From an uncultured beta proteobacterium (GTDB lineage: Bacteria > Pseudomonadota > Gammaproteobacteria > Burkholderiales > SG8-39): 11,272 nt of DNA. A program made the translations under genes and the position numbers. Location: assembly GCA_903868285.1 (NCBI GenBank), contig CAIPUP010000215.1, positions 1-11,272 on the forward strand, written 5' to 3'. This document shows positions 1 through 7,699 of this stretch, piece by piece. The notes under the pieces are model-generated. The model did not search any database. It worked only from the letters and a program-made list of their open reading frames with translations, and was not told the DNA's origin. Every line of letters begins with the position of its first letter. The first letter of the stretch is position 1.

Positions 1-668
1 AGCCGCACACCATCGGCAACAGCACGCGCCGCCAAGGCAGTGGTGAACTTGCAGGCGTCCCCGCCTTCGTCCGAGGGCGCATGAATACCACCCAGCCAGC
101 GCACCACCGGACTGGCGCCCGGTCCAGCCATAAGGGCCGGCTCGAGCACCTGACATTGCTCTGGCGTGAGTACCTGCGCGGCAAAGCCTTGCTGCTGCAA
201 CCATTGCGCACGCGACTGGCCATGTGCCATGCCGGCGGCATCGGCATAGAGATAAAGAATGCCACGCGTACTGTGGTCGTATTCAAGCCCGGCACTGGCA
301 CGCAGTTGCTGTAATTGCTGACGCGAATACAGCGCCAGCCGGAAGGCCTGGGCGGTATTGGCACGACTGCGCCAGGGCAGACATTGGTACAGAAAGCGCA
401 GCCCCCACAGCCATTGCGCCGGATCGGCACGCAGACGGAACAACAGCGGCGCATCTTCACGTCCGAGCCAGCGCAGCGCCAATGCCGGCGCCCCGGGATT
501 GGCCCAGGGCTCGCTATGGCTGACCGAGATCTGGCCGCCGTTGGCAAAGCTGGTTTCCTGCGCCACCGCCGGCTGACGATCGATGAGCTCGACCTCATGT
601 CCGGCCTGGCGCAAGTACCAGGCGGTGGTCACGCCGACGACACCAGCGCCGAGAACCGCTATGCGCAT
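1..668 (-). CDS. dadA: D-amino acid dehydrogenase, small-subunit type (5' part, runs off the left edge)
   Basis: This is the first roughly 222 residues of a FAD-dependent D-amino acid dehydrogenase. Family members of about 430 residues oxidatively deaminate D-amino acids (such as D-alanine) to 2-oxo acids at the inner membrane and pass electrons to the respiratory chain. The translation opens with MRIAVLGAGVVGVTTAWYLR, a Rossmann FAD-binding GxGxxG motif at residues 7-12. It continues with the acidic strand end (VELIDR) and the DadA-typical segment ETSFANGGQISVSHSEPWAN, then the region LYSRQQLQQLR and the ADAAGMAHG/LEPAL stretch, all of which align with E. coli DadA from memory. The ATG at 668-666 is the only plausible start: no other start codon lies in frame between it and the upstream stop at 705-707. 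It has no Shine-Dalgarno sequence because a terminator hairpin occupies the space just before it. The substrate-binding C-terminal half is outside the window. The upstream neighbour is a FAH-family hydrolase on the same strand. Confidence 0.9.
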   Translation of the reverse strand, partial: MRIAVLGAGVVGVTTAWYLRQAGHEVELIDRQPAVAQETSFANGGQISVSHSEPWANPGAPALALRWLGREDAPLLFRLRADPAQWLWGLRFLYQCLPWRSRANTAQAFRLALYSRQQLQQLRASAGLEYDHSTRGILYLYADAAGMAHGQSRAQWLQQQGFAAQVLTPEQCQVLEPALMAGPGASPVVRWLGGIHAPSDEGGDACKFTTALAARAVADGVR

Positions 669-674
669 GGCAAC

Positions 675-698
675 AAAAAACCCGGCTTGCGCCGGGCT
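675..698 (-). terminator. Rho-independent terminator after the FAH-family gene, abutting dadA
   Basis: Read on the minus strand, AGCCCGGC (698-691) pairs with GCCGGGTT (686-679) around a GCAA tetraloop, with one G-T wobble. The run of six T residues (680-675) directly follows and overlaps the 3' arm. This is a textbook intrinsic terminator about 50 nt past the stop of the FAH-family gene. The T-run ends only six bases before the dadA ATG at 668, so it could also act as an attenuator for dadA. A weak promoter (TTGCGG at 733-728, 18-bp spacer, TGTGAT at 709-704) lies just upstream and would place the hairpin at the 5' end of a dadA transcript. Confidence 0.8.
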
Positions 699-746
699 TC
701 TTGATCACACAGGTTGAAAGCGATTTGCCGCAAGACCGGCGCTCGC

Positions 747-1595
747 TCAGCGCTGCAGCGGCAACACCAGCTGACGCTGCTCGCCCAGGCCCTTGATGTG
801 CAGGGTCACCACATCGCCGGGCTTGAGGAAGGCATTGCGATCCTTGATGCCCAGCGCCACACCCGAGGGCGTGCCGGTGGTAATGATGTCGCCCGGCAGC
901 AGGGTCATGAAGCGGCTGCAGTACGACACGATGTGGGCACAAGTGAAAATCATGTCGCGGGTGTTGGAGGCCTGACGACGCTCGCCGTTGACATCCAGCC
1001 ACATGTCGAGGGTCTGCGGGTCCTTGATCTCGTCGGTCGTCACCAGCCACGGACCGATCGGCCCGAAGGTGTCGCAGCCCTTGCCCTTGTCCCACTGCGT
1101 GGACTGCAGCTGGAAGGCGCGCTCCGAGACATCATTGACGATGGCATAGCCAGCAACATGCTCCAGCGCCTTGTCCTCGGACACGTTCTGCGCCGTGCTG
1201 CCAATGACGATGCCCAGTTCGAGTTCATAGTCGAGCTTGGTGCAACCCTTGGGCGGCAGGATGTCATCGTTCGGACCGGAGATGGAGGTGGTCCATTTGT
1301 TGAAGATCACCGGCTCGAGCGGAATCGGCAGACCGGACTCCTGCGCATGCAGACGGTAGTTCAGGCCGATGGCCACGAACTTGCTGATGCCGGTGTAGGG
1401 CACACCAAAGCGCGGCGTACCACGCACCAGCGGCAGTGACTCGGGACGGATCTTGCGCAGCTTGGCCAGCCCCTTGGGGGAAATGGTTTCCTGGTCGATG
1501 TTGCTGATCACACCAGACAGGTCGCGCAGTTGTCCCTGCGCATCGATCATTCCCGGTTTCTCGTAACCGTTCTTGCCATAACGACAAAGCTTCAT
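747..1595 (-). CDS. Fumarylacetoacetate hydrolase (FAH) family protein, ureidoglycolate lyase/FAHD2-like
   Basis: This 282-residue protein belongs to the FAH superfamily of divalent-metal enzymes that cleave or hydrolyse C-C bonds in 2-oxo acid substrates. The N-terminal segment (residues 1-65) is the small variable domain. The catalytic domain begins at GLNYRLHAQESG (77-88). The expected metal ligands are present: E124 and E126 in YELELG, and D155 in VNDVSER. The conserved QWDKGKGCDTFGPIGPW block (167-183) and TGTPSGV (240-246) place it in the FAHD2/ureidoglycolate-lyase-like branch, which also includes diketo-acid hydrolases. The exact substrate cannot be read from sequence, and ureidoglycolate lyase is a common but often unproven label. 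The ATG is preceded by a good AAGGAA ribosome binding site at 1607-1602. Expression probably starts from the AT-rich region upstream and ends at the terminator at 675-698. Adjacency to dadA suggests a role in amino- or oxo-acid catabolism (inference). Confidence 0.88.
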   Translation of the reverse strand: MKLCRYGKNGYEKPGMIDAQGQLRDLSGVISNIDQETISPKGLAKLRKIRPESLPLVRGTPRFGVPYTGISKFVAIGLNYRLHAQESGLPIPLEPVIFNKWTTSISGPNDDILPPKGCTKLDYELELGIVIGSTAQNVSEDKALEHVAGYAIVNDVSERAFQLQSTQWDKGKGCDTFGPIGPWLVTTDEIKDPQTLDMWLDVNGERRQASNTRDMIFTCAHIVSYCSRFMTLLPGDIITTGTPSGVALGIKDRNAFLKPGDVVTLHIKGLGEQRQLVLPLQR

Positions 1596-1688
1596 GCTGG
1601 CTTCCTTCCCTTGCTTGCGATGAGGTGGCGCCGCCCCGTGGTGGATGTGATGTTGCAGCGGAAATGCAGCTACGCGCCAAGGCGGCGG

Positions 1689-1697
1689 AGTATATCA
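1689..1697 (-). promoter_or_regulatory. Candidate extended -10 promoter for the FAH-family gene
   Basis: The minus strand reads TGATATACT, an extended -10 (TGn plus TATACT, five of six matches to TATAAT). A weak -35 (TTGGAG, 1719-1714) lies 19 bp upstream, slightly too far, which is tolerable for an extended -10 promoter. The predicted transcription start near 1682 would give a leader of about 87 nt to the ATG at 1595. This assignment rests only on motif resemblance. Confidence 0.4.
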
Positions 1698-1730
1698 GCG
1701 GCCATAAGCCGATCTCCAAATAAATACAAT

Positions 1731-1750
1731 TTCTTGTTTAAAAACAAGAA
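1731..1750. promoter_or_regulatory. 20-bp palindrome, candidate operator
   Basis: TTCTTGTTT (1731-1739) and AAACAAGAA (1742-1750) are perfect 9-bp inverted arms around a 2-bp AA centre. The dyad symmetry and AT-rich divergent setting fit the binding site of a dimeric transcription factor. It sits about 58 bp upstream of the predicted FAH-gene transcription start, an activator-type position. It overlaps where the -35 of a DUF4189-gene promoter might lie. No regulator gene is in the window, so the protein that would bind is unknown. Confidence 0.45.
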
Positions 1751-1850
1751 CTTATAAATTTTTGTGGCAAGGCAGTGAAATTTCTGACGGGCTTGTGCAG
1801 AATAAACCGGTAGTGCAATCCCACACACCAACTGTCATAAGGCGCACATC

Positions 1851-2342
1851 ATGGCGTTGCACCGGCCGCGGTATCGATTGCTGTATCTGCTGCGGTGTCT
1901 GCTGCGGTATCTGCTGCAGTATCTGCTGCAGTACTCGCCACGATTACTCGCCGCATTGCTGTTCCTGGTGACAGCGGCAATGCCAAGTGCGCAAGCCGAA
2001 GATCGCAACGGCAGTCATCGCTATTCACGCAATCTGCGCCATGGCGCCATTGCCTACGATCGCGACAGCGGCCGTGTGGGCTATGCCTACGATCACCGTA
2101 GTACACGCGAAGCACGCGCCCAGGCGTTGATGCAATGTGGTGAACAATGCGAAGTGGTGATCGATCTGCGCAATAACTGTGGTGCGCTGGCCGCGAAAGC
2201 GCCGAAAAAATCAGCGTCGACACACGAACCACCGATGGCGCCTGTCACAGCGCATGGCGCTACACGCGAGGAAGCCCAGACCAAGGTCAAACGCCTCTGC
2301 GGCAGCGACTGCCAGATACAGGCCTGGGCCTGCTCGCGCTGA
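1851..2342 (+). CDS. Exported DUF4189 domain protein with a repeat-encoded N-terminal extension
   Basis: This 163-residue protein of unknown function carries a C-terminal DUF4189-type domain (about residues 64-161). The domain shows the recognisable pattern GAIAYD, VGYAYDHRSTREARAQAL, then cysteines at 96, 100, 110, 150, 154 and 161; these six residues in the mature part could form three disulfides, consistent with a periplasmic or secreted protein. A Sec signal peptide is visible as RLLAALLFLVTAAMPSAQA (31-49), with predicted cleavage after AQA before EDRNG. Unusually, about 30 residues precede it, including four LL-x-x units (LLRC, LLRY, LLQY, LLQY) encoded by a 12-bp tandem repeat. The chosen ATG at 1851 has an AAGGCG ribosome binding site six bases upstream, and no later in-frame ATG precedes the signal peptide, so the extension is probably real. 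The gene is alone on its strand and converges on the SET gene with a 22-bp gap. Its role cannot be inferred from context. Confidence 0.75.
   Translation: MALHRPRYRLLYLLRCLLRYLLQYLLQYSPRLLAALLFLVTAAMPSAQAEDRNGSHRYSRNLRHGAIAYDRDSGRVGYAYDHRSTREARAQALMQCGEQCEVVIDLRNNCGALAAKAPKKSASTHEPPMAPVTAHGATREEAQTKVKRLCGSDCQIQAWACSR
1886..1933 (+). repeat. Four tandem copies of a 12-bp repeat inside the DUF4189 gene
   Basis: The units are TCTGCTGCGGTG, TCTGCTGCGGTA, TCTGCTGCAGTA and TCTGCTGCAGTA, directly adjacent and at most two mismatches apart. A more degenerate copy may precede them at 1874-1885. Because 12 is a multiple of three, gain or loss of copies would keep the frame and lengthen or shorten the hydrophobic N-terminal extension by four residues each time. 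Confidence 0.9.
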
Positions 2343-2364
2343 GTCTTGCCCGAGGACGTGCTGA

Positions 2365-2853
2365 CTAAGGCGTGCGCCTGGCGCGACGACGCGGCGATGG
2401 CAACAGCACCGTGCCGCGACAATGCTGACTGCCACACCAGCAAGGCCAGCAAGCCTTGAGCTGACGCGTCAGTGGCTCACCGGCCTGGATGGCGTAATCA
2501 AAGAACAACTCCTCGCCAGCAACGATGTCACGCGCCGCACGCACATAGACGCGCAGCTTGTGCTCGAAGGTATCGCAGTTGGGTTCGCAGGCGTGATTGA
2601 TGAAACGCGCGCTATTGCCCTGCACTCCGCCATCGATGTTGAGGTCCTCGCTCAAACCAAACACAAAGGTGTGATTCAGACCATTGCGGTTCTCGGGGTA
2701 GCGCCGGGCGATTTCCGCCTCGTCGACGCGCTCACCCTTGTATTCGATGATGGTCTCGCCACGGCGGATCGCTCGCCGGGCAAACACACCTTTGCCATGC
2801 AGTCCGGAGCGGCGCACCACGATGCGAGGGCCGCCATGGGGCGCATCACGCAT
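2365..2853 (-). CDS. SET-domain protein-lysine methyltransferase, short bacterial form
   Basis: This is a compact SET-domain protein, 162 residues from the preferred start. SET enzymes transfer a methyl group from S-adenosylmethionine to lysine side chains. The ordered motifs are GLHGKGVFA (residues 17-25, AdoMet-binding start of the domain), ETIIEYKGE (33-41), NSARFINHACEPNC (80-93, the NHxCxPN core), GEELFFDYA (113-121, with the catalytic tyrosine position Y120), and a post-SET CWCGSQHC (138-145). C89, C138, C140 and C145 match the usual zinc ligands. The C-terminus is basic (PRRRARRTP). The start at 2853 has GGAG eight bases upstream. Upstream in-frame alternatives are ATG 2868, ATG 2883 and TTG 2910, which would add up to 19 residues from a 15-bp tandem repeat and lack a good ribosome binding site. 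It lies 65 bp after typA on the same strand and is probably cotranscribed. The methylation target is unknown; a ribosomal or nucleoid protein is speculation. Confidence 0.82.
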   Translation of the reverse strand: MRDAPHGGPRIVVRRSGLHGKGVFARRAIRRGETIIEYKGERVDEAEIARRYPENRNGLNHTFVFGLSEDLNIDGGVQGNSARFINHACEPNCDTFEHKLRVYVRAARDIVAGEELFFDYAIQAGEPLTRQLKACWPCWCGSQHCRGTVLLPSPRRRARRTP

Positions 2854-2892
2854 AGGCGCATCTCCCATGGCTACGCCACCCATGGGTACGCC
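2833..2892 (-). repeat. Four 15-nt units at the 5' end of the SET gene
   Basis: On the minus strand the four consecutive 15-nt units (2892-2878, 2877-2863, 2862-2848, 2847-2833) encode GVPMG, GVAMG, DAPMR and DAPHG. The 15-bp blocks at 2864-2878 and 2879-2893 are identical except for one base, and the other two units are more diverged. The first three units each contain an in-frame ATG at the same place, so the repeat multiplies possible start codons (2883, 2868, 2853). Confidence 0.75.
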
Positions 2893-2918
2893 AATACGGA
2901 CTGCCGGCAAATTCGGCT

Positions 2919-4856
<1,938 letters not shown>

Positions 4857-4897
4857 GCATCACGCACGTCTGCCAGCCTGCTTCCGGGAAACCGGCG

Positions 4898-4926
4898 ATT
4901 GTAGCAGTCAGGCCCCGCGCTGTCGC
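4898..4926 (-). promoter_or_regulatory. Candidate sigma-70 promoter for typA
   Basis: On the minus strand GCGACA (4926-4921, four of six to TTGACA) and TACAAT (4903-4898, five of six to TATAAT) are separated by exactly 17 bp. The predicted transcription start near 4891 leaves a leader of about 35 nt to ATG 4856, or about 125 nt to GTG 4766. A 7-bp inverted repeat (GCCCCGC 4912-4918 with GCGGGGC 4936-4942) straddles the -35 and could be a regulator site or chance in GC-rich DNA. Confidence 0.5.
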
Positions 4927-4996
4927 CGGGTTTGTGCGGGGCACCAGAAAAAAACATCGAATAAACAAGTATTTGGCGCATCTTGCGGCGCACCAT

Positions 4997-5017
4997 CCCC
5001 GGGCCCGGGGCTAGAAT
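4997..5017 (+). promoter_or_regulatory. GC palindrome and -10 element directly before rsmE
   Basis: CCCCGGGCCCGGGG (4997-5010) is a perfect 14-bp palindrome. It is followed by TAGAAT (5012-5017), five of six matches to a -10 box. The ATG of rsmE begins six bases after this box, where transcription would start, so if functional it would make a leaderless mRNA. No good -35 is present at 16-18 bp; the palindrome occupies that interval and could be an operator. Confidence 0.35.
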
Positions 5018-5023
5018 CCGGGC

Positions 5024-5836
5024 ATGTCCAGCCACACAGCATCGTCACTGGGAATGCCGTCTTCTCCGCCCTCAACCGACGACACCCCCCCGCCCGAGGC
5101 GCCCGTGTCCGCGCCACGGCTGTATCTGCCGCAGGCACTCAGCCCCGGCGCCCTGATTGACTTGCCCGCAGCCCAGGCACGACATGTCCAGGCGCTGCGA
5201 CTGGGTCAGGGCGACGCGCTCTGCCTGTTCAATGGTGAAGGCGGGGAATATCCGGCGAACTTGGTCAATGCCGAGCGCGGCAAGCAGACGGTGCAGCTGG
5301 GGGCATGGCTGGCAATCGAGCGTGAATCACCGTTGGCCATTACGCTGGCGCTGGGCATATCAGCGGGGGATCGCATGGACTTCGCGCTGCAAAAAGCCAC
5401 CGAGCTGGGCGTCGCGCGCATCGTGCCGATCGCAGCCGAACGTAGCGTTGTGCGGCTGTCGGACGAACGCGCCCTGAAGCGGATGCAGCACTGGCAAGGC
5501 ATCCTGGCCTCGGCCTGCGAGCAATGCGGGCGCAACCGCCTGCCTCAGCTGCAGGCGGTCTCCACACTGACGGCGTTTCTAGCGAACTCGCCGCCCTCAC
5601 CACGTCTGATGCTGGCGCTGCAGGCTGGCCCCGATGCGCCGCGACTACGCGATCTTCAACTGCAGCAGCAAGCCAGCTTGTTGATCGGGCCGGAAGGTGG
5701 CTACAGCGAGCGCGAACTGGCACTGGCCCTGCAGTACGGCTTTGAACCACTGCGTATCGGGCCGCGTGTGCTGCGTACCGAAACCGCGCCACTGGCTGTG
5801 ATTGCCGCGCTGCAGGCGCTGTACGGCGACTGCTGA
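5024..5836 (+). CDS. rsmE: 16S rRNA (uracil-1498-N3)-methyltransferase RsmE
   Basis: RsmE methylates N3 of U1498 in helix 44 of 16S rRNA in the assembled 30S subunit, using S-adenosylmethionine. It is a SPOUT-class enzyme with a trefoil-knot fold. The translation (270 residues) has an N-terminal PUA-like domain (about 30-98, RLYLPQ... HVQALRLGQGDALCLFNG) and a SPOUT domain. Diagnostic segments are FALQKATELGV (120-130), ACEQCGRNR (164-172), LLIGPEGG (219-226) and LRIGPRVLRTETA (243-255), the last two forming the AdoMet-binding knot. The first 27 residues are a Ser/Pro-rich, low-complexity leader absent from E. coli RsmE. A GTG at 5105, with GAGG five bases upstream, would give a 243-residue protein of exactly E. 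coli length beginning (M)SAPRLYLPQ. I keep ATG 5024 as the reported start but consider GTG 5105 at least as likely. The gene is divergent from typA, and argA follows 139 bp downstream. Confidence 0.94.
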   Translation: MSSHTASSLGMPSSPPSTDDTPPPEAPVSAPRLYLPQALSPGALIDLPAAQARHVQALRLGQGDALCLFNGEGGEYPANLVNAERGKQTVQLGAWLAIERESPLAITLALGISAGDRMDFALQKATELGVARIVPIAAERSVVRLSDERALKRMQHWQGILASACEQCGRNRLPQLQAVSTLTAFLANSPPSPRLMLALQAGPDAPRLRDLQLQQQASLLIGPEGGYSERELALALQYGFEPLRIGPRVLRTETAPLAVIAALQALYGDC

Positions 5837-5975
5837 AACACCGAGAAATCGCTGTATCTGCCTGACTTGACTGGATAAAATTGACTTTTGACAGCAGCAC
5901 CCATCGCCACAGCACCATGCCACTGCCGGCCTGAAGGCCGCCCGTAGTCCAAAGGAACCAGGAACTGCCAGCGCC
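5837..5975 (+). other. Leader/intergenic region between rsmE and argA
   Basis: The 139 bases hold no gene. There is a perfect TTGACA (5888-5893) without a convincing -10 at normal distance, and a TAAAAT (5876-5881) without a -35. A small hairpin, CGGCC-TGAA-GGCCG (5927-5940), has no T-run and is not a classical terminator. It may belong to the argA leader. I recognise no ARG box with confidence. Confidence 0.4.
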
Positions 5976-7313
5976 ATGTCCACTTCGCTCCATCCTTCGC
6001 CGTCACGCTTTGTCGCCTGGTTCCGATCGGTTGCGCCCTACATCCACAGCTTTCGCGGCAAGACCTTTGTCATTGCCTTCGGTGGCGAGGTGGTGGCCGA
6101 CGGTAAGTTCGCGGTGCTGGCGCAAGACATCAACTTGCTGCAGGCAGCCGGCATCCGGCTGGTGCTGATCCATGGCTCGCGGCCGCAGATCGAAGCACAG
6201 ATGAAGCAGCGCCGGGTGCGCTCGAAGTATCACAACGGCCTGCGCATCACCGACGGGGTAGCACTGGAGTGCGTCAAGGAAGCGGTTGGCGTGCTGCGGG
6301 TGGAGATCGATGCGCTGCTGTCGCAGGGCTTGCCCAACTCGCCCATGGCCGGCGCTGTCATCAATACCGTATCGGGTAATTTCATCACCGCACAGCCGCA
6401 TGGTGTGCGCGATGGCGTGGACTACCAATACACCGGCATGGTGCGCAAGGTGGATGTGGCGGCCATCGAAGGCTGTCTGGCCACTGGCAACATCGTCATG
6501 GTGTCCAACATCGGCTATTCACCCACTGGCGAGATTTTCAATCTGTCGATGGAAGATGTGGCGGTTGCTACCGCGCGTGCGCTGGAAGCCGAGAAGCTGG
6601 TGTTCCTGACCGACGAACCGGTGGTCGACAATCGCGGCAAGCTGATGGCCGAATTGAGCGCCGCCGAGGCGGATCGCATCCTGGCCAAGGGCACACGCCT
6701 GACTGCCGACACCCGGCTTTATTTGGCGCATGCCATCGAGGCAGTGCGTGGCGGCGTACCACGTGGACACCTGGTGTCGCACAAGGTCGATGGCAGCCTG
6801 CTGCTAGAGCTGTTCACCCGTGGTGGCTCGGGCAGCATGCTGACGGCCGACAAACTCGAGCGCATGCGTCAGGCCACCATCGACGACGTGGGTGGCATTC
6901 TCGCCCTGATCGAACCGTTGGAAGAAGATGGCACCCTGGTCTATCGCGGACGTGAATTGCTCGAACGGGAGATTCAGCGGTTTTTCGTGGTGGAACACGA
7001 TCGCGTCATCGTCGGTTGTGCCGCGCTTTACCCTTTCCCCGAGGGCAAATCGGCGGAACTGGCGGCTCTGGCGGTACGCCCGGAATTGCGCCGCATGGGC
7101 TATGGCGAAAAACTGCTGCAGTACGCCGAGACCAGCGCCCGCAAGCAGGGCTTCAAGCGCCTGTTCGTTCTCACCACACTTACCGCCTACTGGTTCGTCG
7201 AGCGCGGCTTCACCCTGGGTGATGTGTCCTCGCTACCTTCATCCAAACGCTCGCTCTACAACTGGCAACGTCGCTCCAAGGTCTTGAGTAAGCCCATCGG
7301 CAGCGCACGGTAG
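5976..7313 (+). CDS. argA: N-acetylglutamate synthase (amino-acid N-acetyltransferase) ArgA
   Basis: ArgA catalyses the first step of arginine biosynthesis: acetyl-CoA plus L-glutamate gives N-acetylglutamate. The 445 residues match the classical form (E. coli 443). An amino-acid-kinase-like domain (about 20-285) opens with SVAPYIHSFRGKTFVIAFGGE and contains IHGSRPQIEAQM, VSGNFITAQPHGVRDGVDY and SPTGEIFNLS; in this family the domain binds arginine for feedback inhibition. A GNAT acetyltransferase domain follows (about 296-440), beginning RQATIDDVGGILALIEPLE, with AALYPFPEGKSAELAALAV and the acetyl-CoA pyrophosphate loop RRMGYG (372-377), and ending SKRSLYNWQRRSKVL. The sequence resembles betaproteobacterial ArgA most closely from memory. 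The start has only AGGA twelve bases upstream, a long spacing. It is followed 71 bp later by yggX. The -10-like TAGAAT that may serve yggX overlaps its stop codon. Confidence 0.96.
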   Translation: MSTSLHPSPSRFVAWFRSVAPYIHSFRGKTFVIAFGGEVVADGKFAVLAQDINLLQAAGIRLVLIHGSRPQIEAQMKQRRVRSKYHNGLRITDGVALECVKEAVGVLRVEIDALLSQGLPNSPMAGAVINTVSGNFITAQPHGVRDGVDYQYTGMVRKVDVAAIEGCLATGNIVMVSNIGYSPTGEIFNLSMEDVAVATARALEAEKLVFLTDEPVVDNRGKLMAELSAAEADRILAKGTRLTADTRLYLAHAIEAVRGGVPRGHLVSHKVDGSLLLELFTRGGSGSMLTADKLERMRQATIDDVGGILALIEPLEEDGTLVYRGRELLEREIQRFFVVEHDRVIVGCAALYPFPEGKSAELAALAVRPELRRMGYGEKLLQYAETSARKQGFKRLFVLTTLTAYWFVERGFTLGDVSSLPSSKRSLYNWQRRSKVLSKPIGSAR

Positions 7314-7316
7314 AAT
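7311..7316 (+). promoter_or_regulatory. Possible -10 box for yggX overlapping the argA stop
   Basis: TAGAAT matches five of six bases of TATAAT and includes the TAG stop of argA. The nearest -35-like sequence, TTGAGT (7284-7289), is 21 bp away, which is too far for a standard promoter. If used, transcription would start near 7323 and leave about a 60-nt leader before yggX. Cotranscription with argA is the alternative. Confidence 0.25.
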
Positions 7317-7384
7317 CGAAAGTCCTTTTCCCAGCATCAATTTGCAGCAACAACCCAGGCATCACCCGTAAAGGATTACCCCCA

Positions 7385-7657
7385 ATGGCACGTATGGTGA
7401 ACTGCATCAAGCTTGGCAATGAAGCCGAAGGGCTGGACTTTCCACCCTATCCCGGCGAGCTCGGCAAGCGTATTTACGAAAATGTTTCCAAGGAAGCCTG
7501 GCAGCAGTGGATCAAGCATCAAACCATGCTGATCAACGAGAATCGGCTCAGCCTGGCCGATGCCAAGGCGCGCAAATATTTGGCCGAACAAATGGAAAAA
7601 CACTTCTTCGCCGGTGGCGCTGACGCTGCCCAGGGTTACGTACCGCCAGCAGCCTGA
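7385..7657 (+). CDS. yggX: Oxidative damage protection / Fe(II)-trafficking protein YggX
   Basis: This small cytosolic protein of 90 residues (E. coli 91) is linked to protection of iron-sulfur clusters against oxidation and to intracellular iron trafficking. The family signature is nearly complete: MARMVNCIKLGNEAEGLDF at the N-terminus with the conserved C7, then YPGELGKRIYENVSKEAWQQW, KHQTMLINENRLSLADAKARK and a C-terminal EKHFF. The length is full, with no domain loss. The ATG at 7385 has AAGGA nine bases upstream, a good ribosome binding site. It follows argA closely on the same strand, an arrangement I recall from betaproteobacteria. The gene ends in a GC-rich hairpin region shared with the convergent rpiA. 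Confidence 0.96.
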   Translation: MARMVNCIKLGNEAEGLDFPPYPGELGKRIYENVSKEAWQQWIKHQTMLINENRLSLADAKARKYLAEQMEKHFFAGGADAAQGYVPPAA

Positions 7658-7691
7658 GCCAGACCCGAAGCCCCGGCTCAGGCGCCGGGGC
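7653..7691. terminator. Overlapping hairpins between convergent yggX and rpiA
   Basis: Two perfect 8-bp stems compete for the same bases. CCTGAGCC (7653-7660) pairs with GGCTCAGG (7675-7682), and GCCCCGGC (7670-7677) pairs with GCCGGGGC (7684-7691) around loop TCAGGC. The second is a strong GC hairpin and would form on either strand's transcript. No T-run follows on either side, so this is not a classical intrinsic terminator, although the position between converging stop codons suggests transcription end or mRNA 3' protection. Confidence 0.5.
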
Positions 7692-7699
7692 CCAAGCAG

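Larger units (their letters stand above)
1596..1850. other. Divergent intergenic region between the FAH-family gene and the DUF4189 gene
   Basis: These 255 bases carry no credible gene. The middle part (about 1715-1765) is distinctly AT-rich against the GC-rich surroundings and probably holds promoters for both flanking genes. It contains a 20-bp palindrome and, on the minus strand, an extended -10 element, both listed separately. For the plus-strand gene I see a TATAAAT at 1753-1759 but no well-spaced -35, so its promoter is not assigned. Confidence 0.6.

Noticed and set aside
714..1439. A 241-codon open frame on the plus strand opposite the FAH-family gene
   Set aside because: Fully antisense to a gene with intact metal-binding motifs, with no recognisable domain or ribosome binding site.
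1762..1971. Cysteine-rich small ORF (CCICCGVCCGICCSICC pattern) overlapping the DUF4189 start
   Set aside because: The cysteine pattern is simply the 12-bp CTG-rich repeat read in another frame, and the DUF4189 frame has the signal peptide, domain and ribosome binding site.
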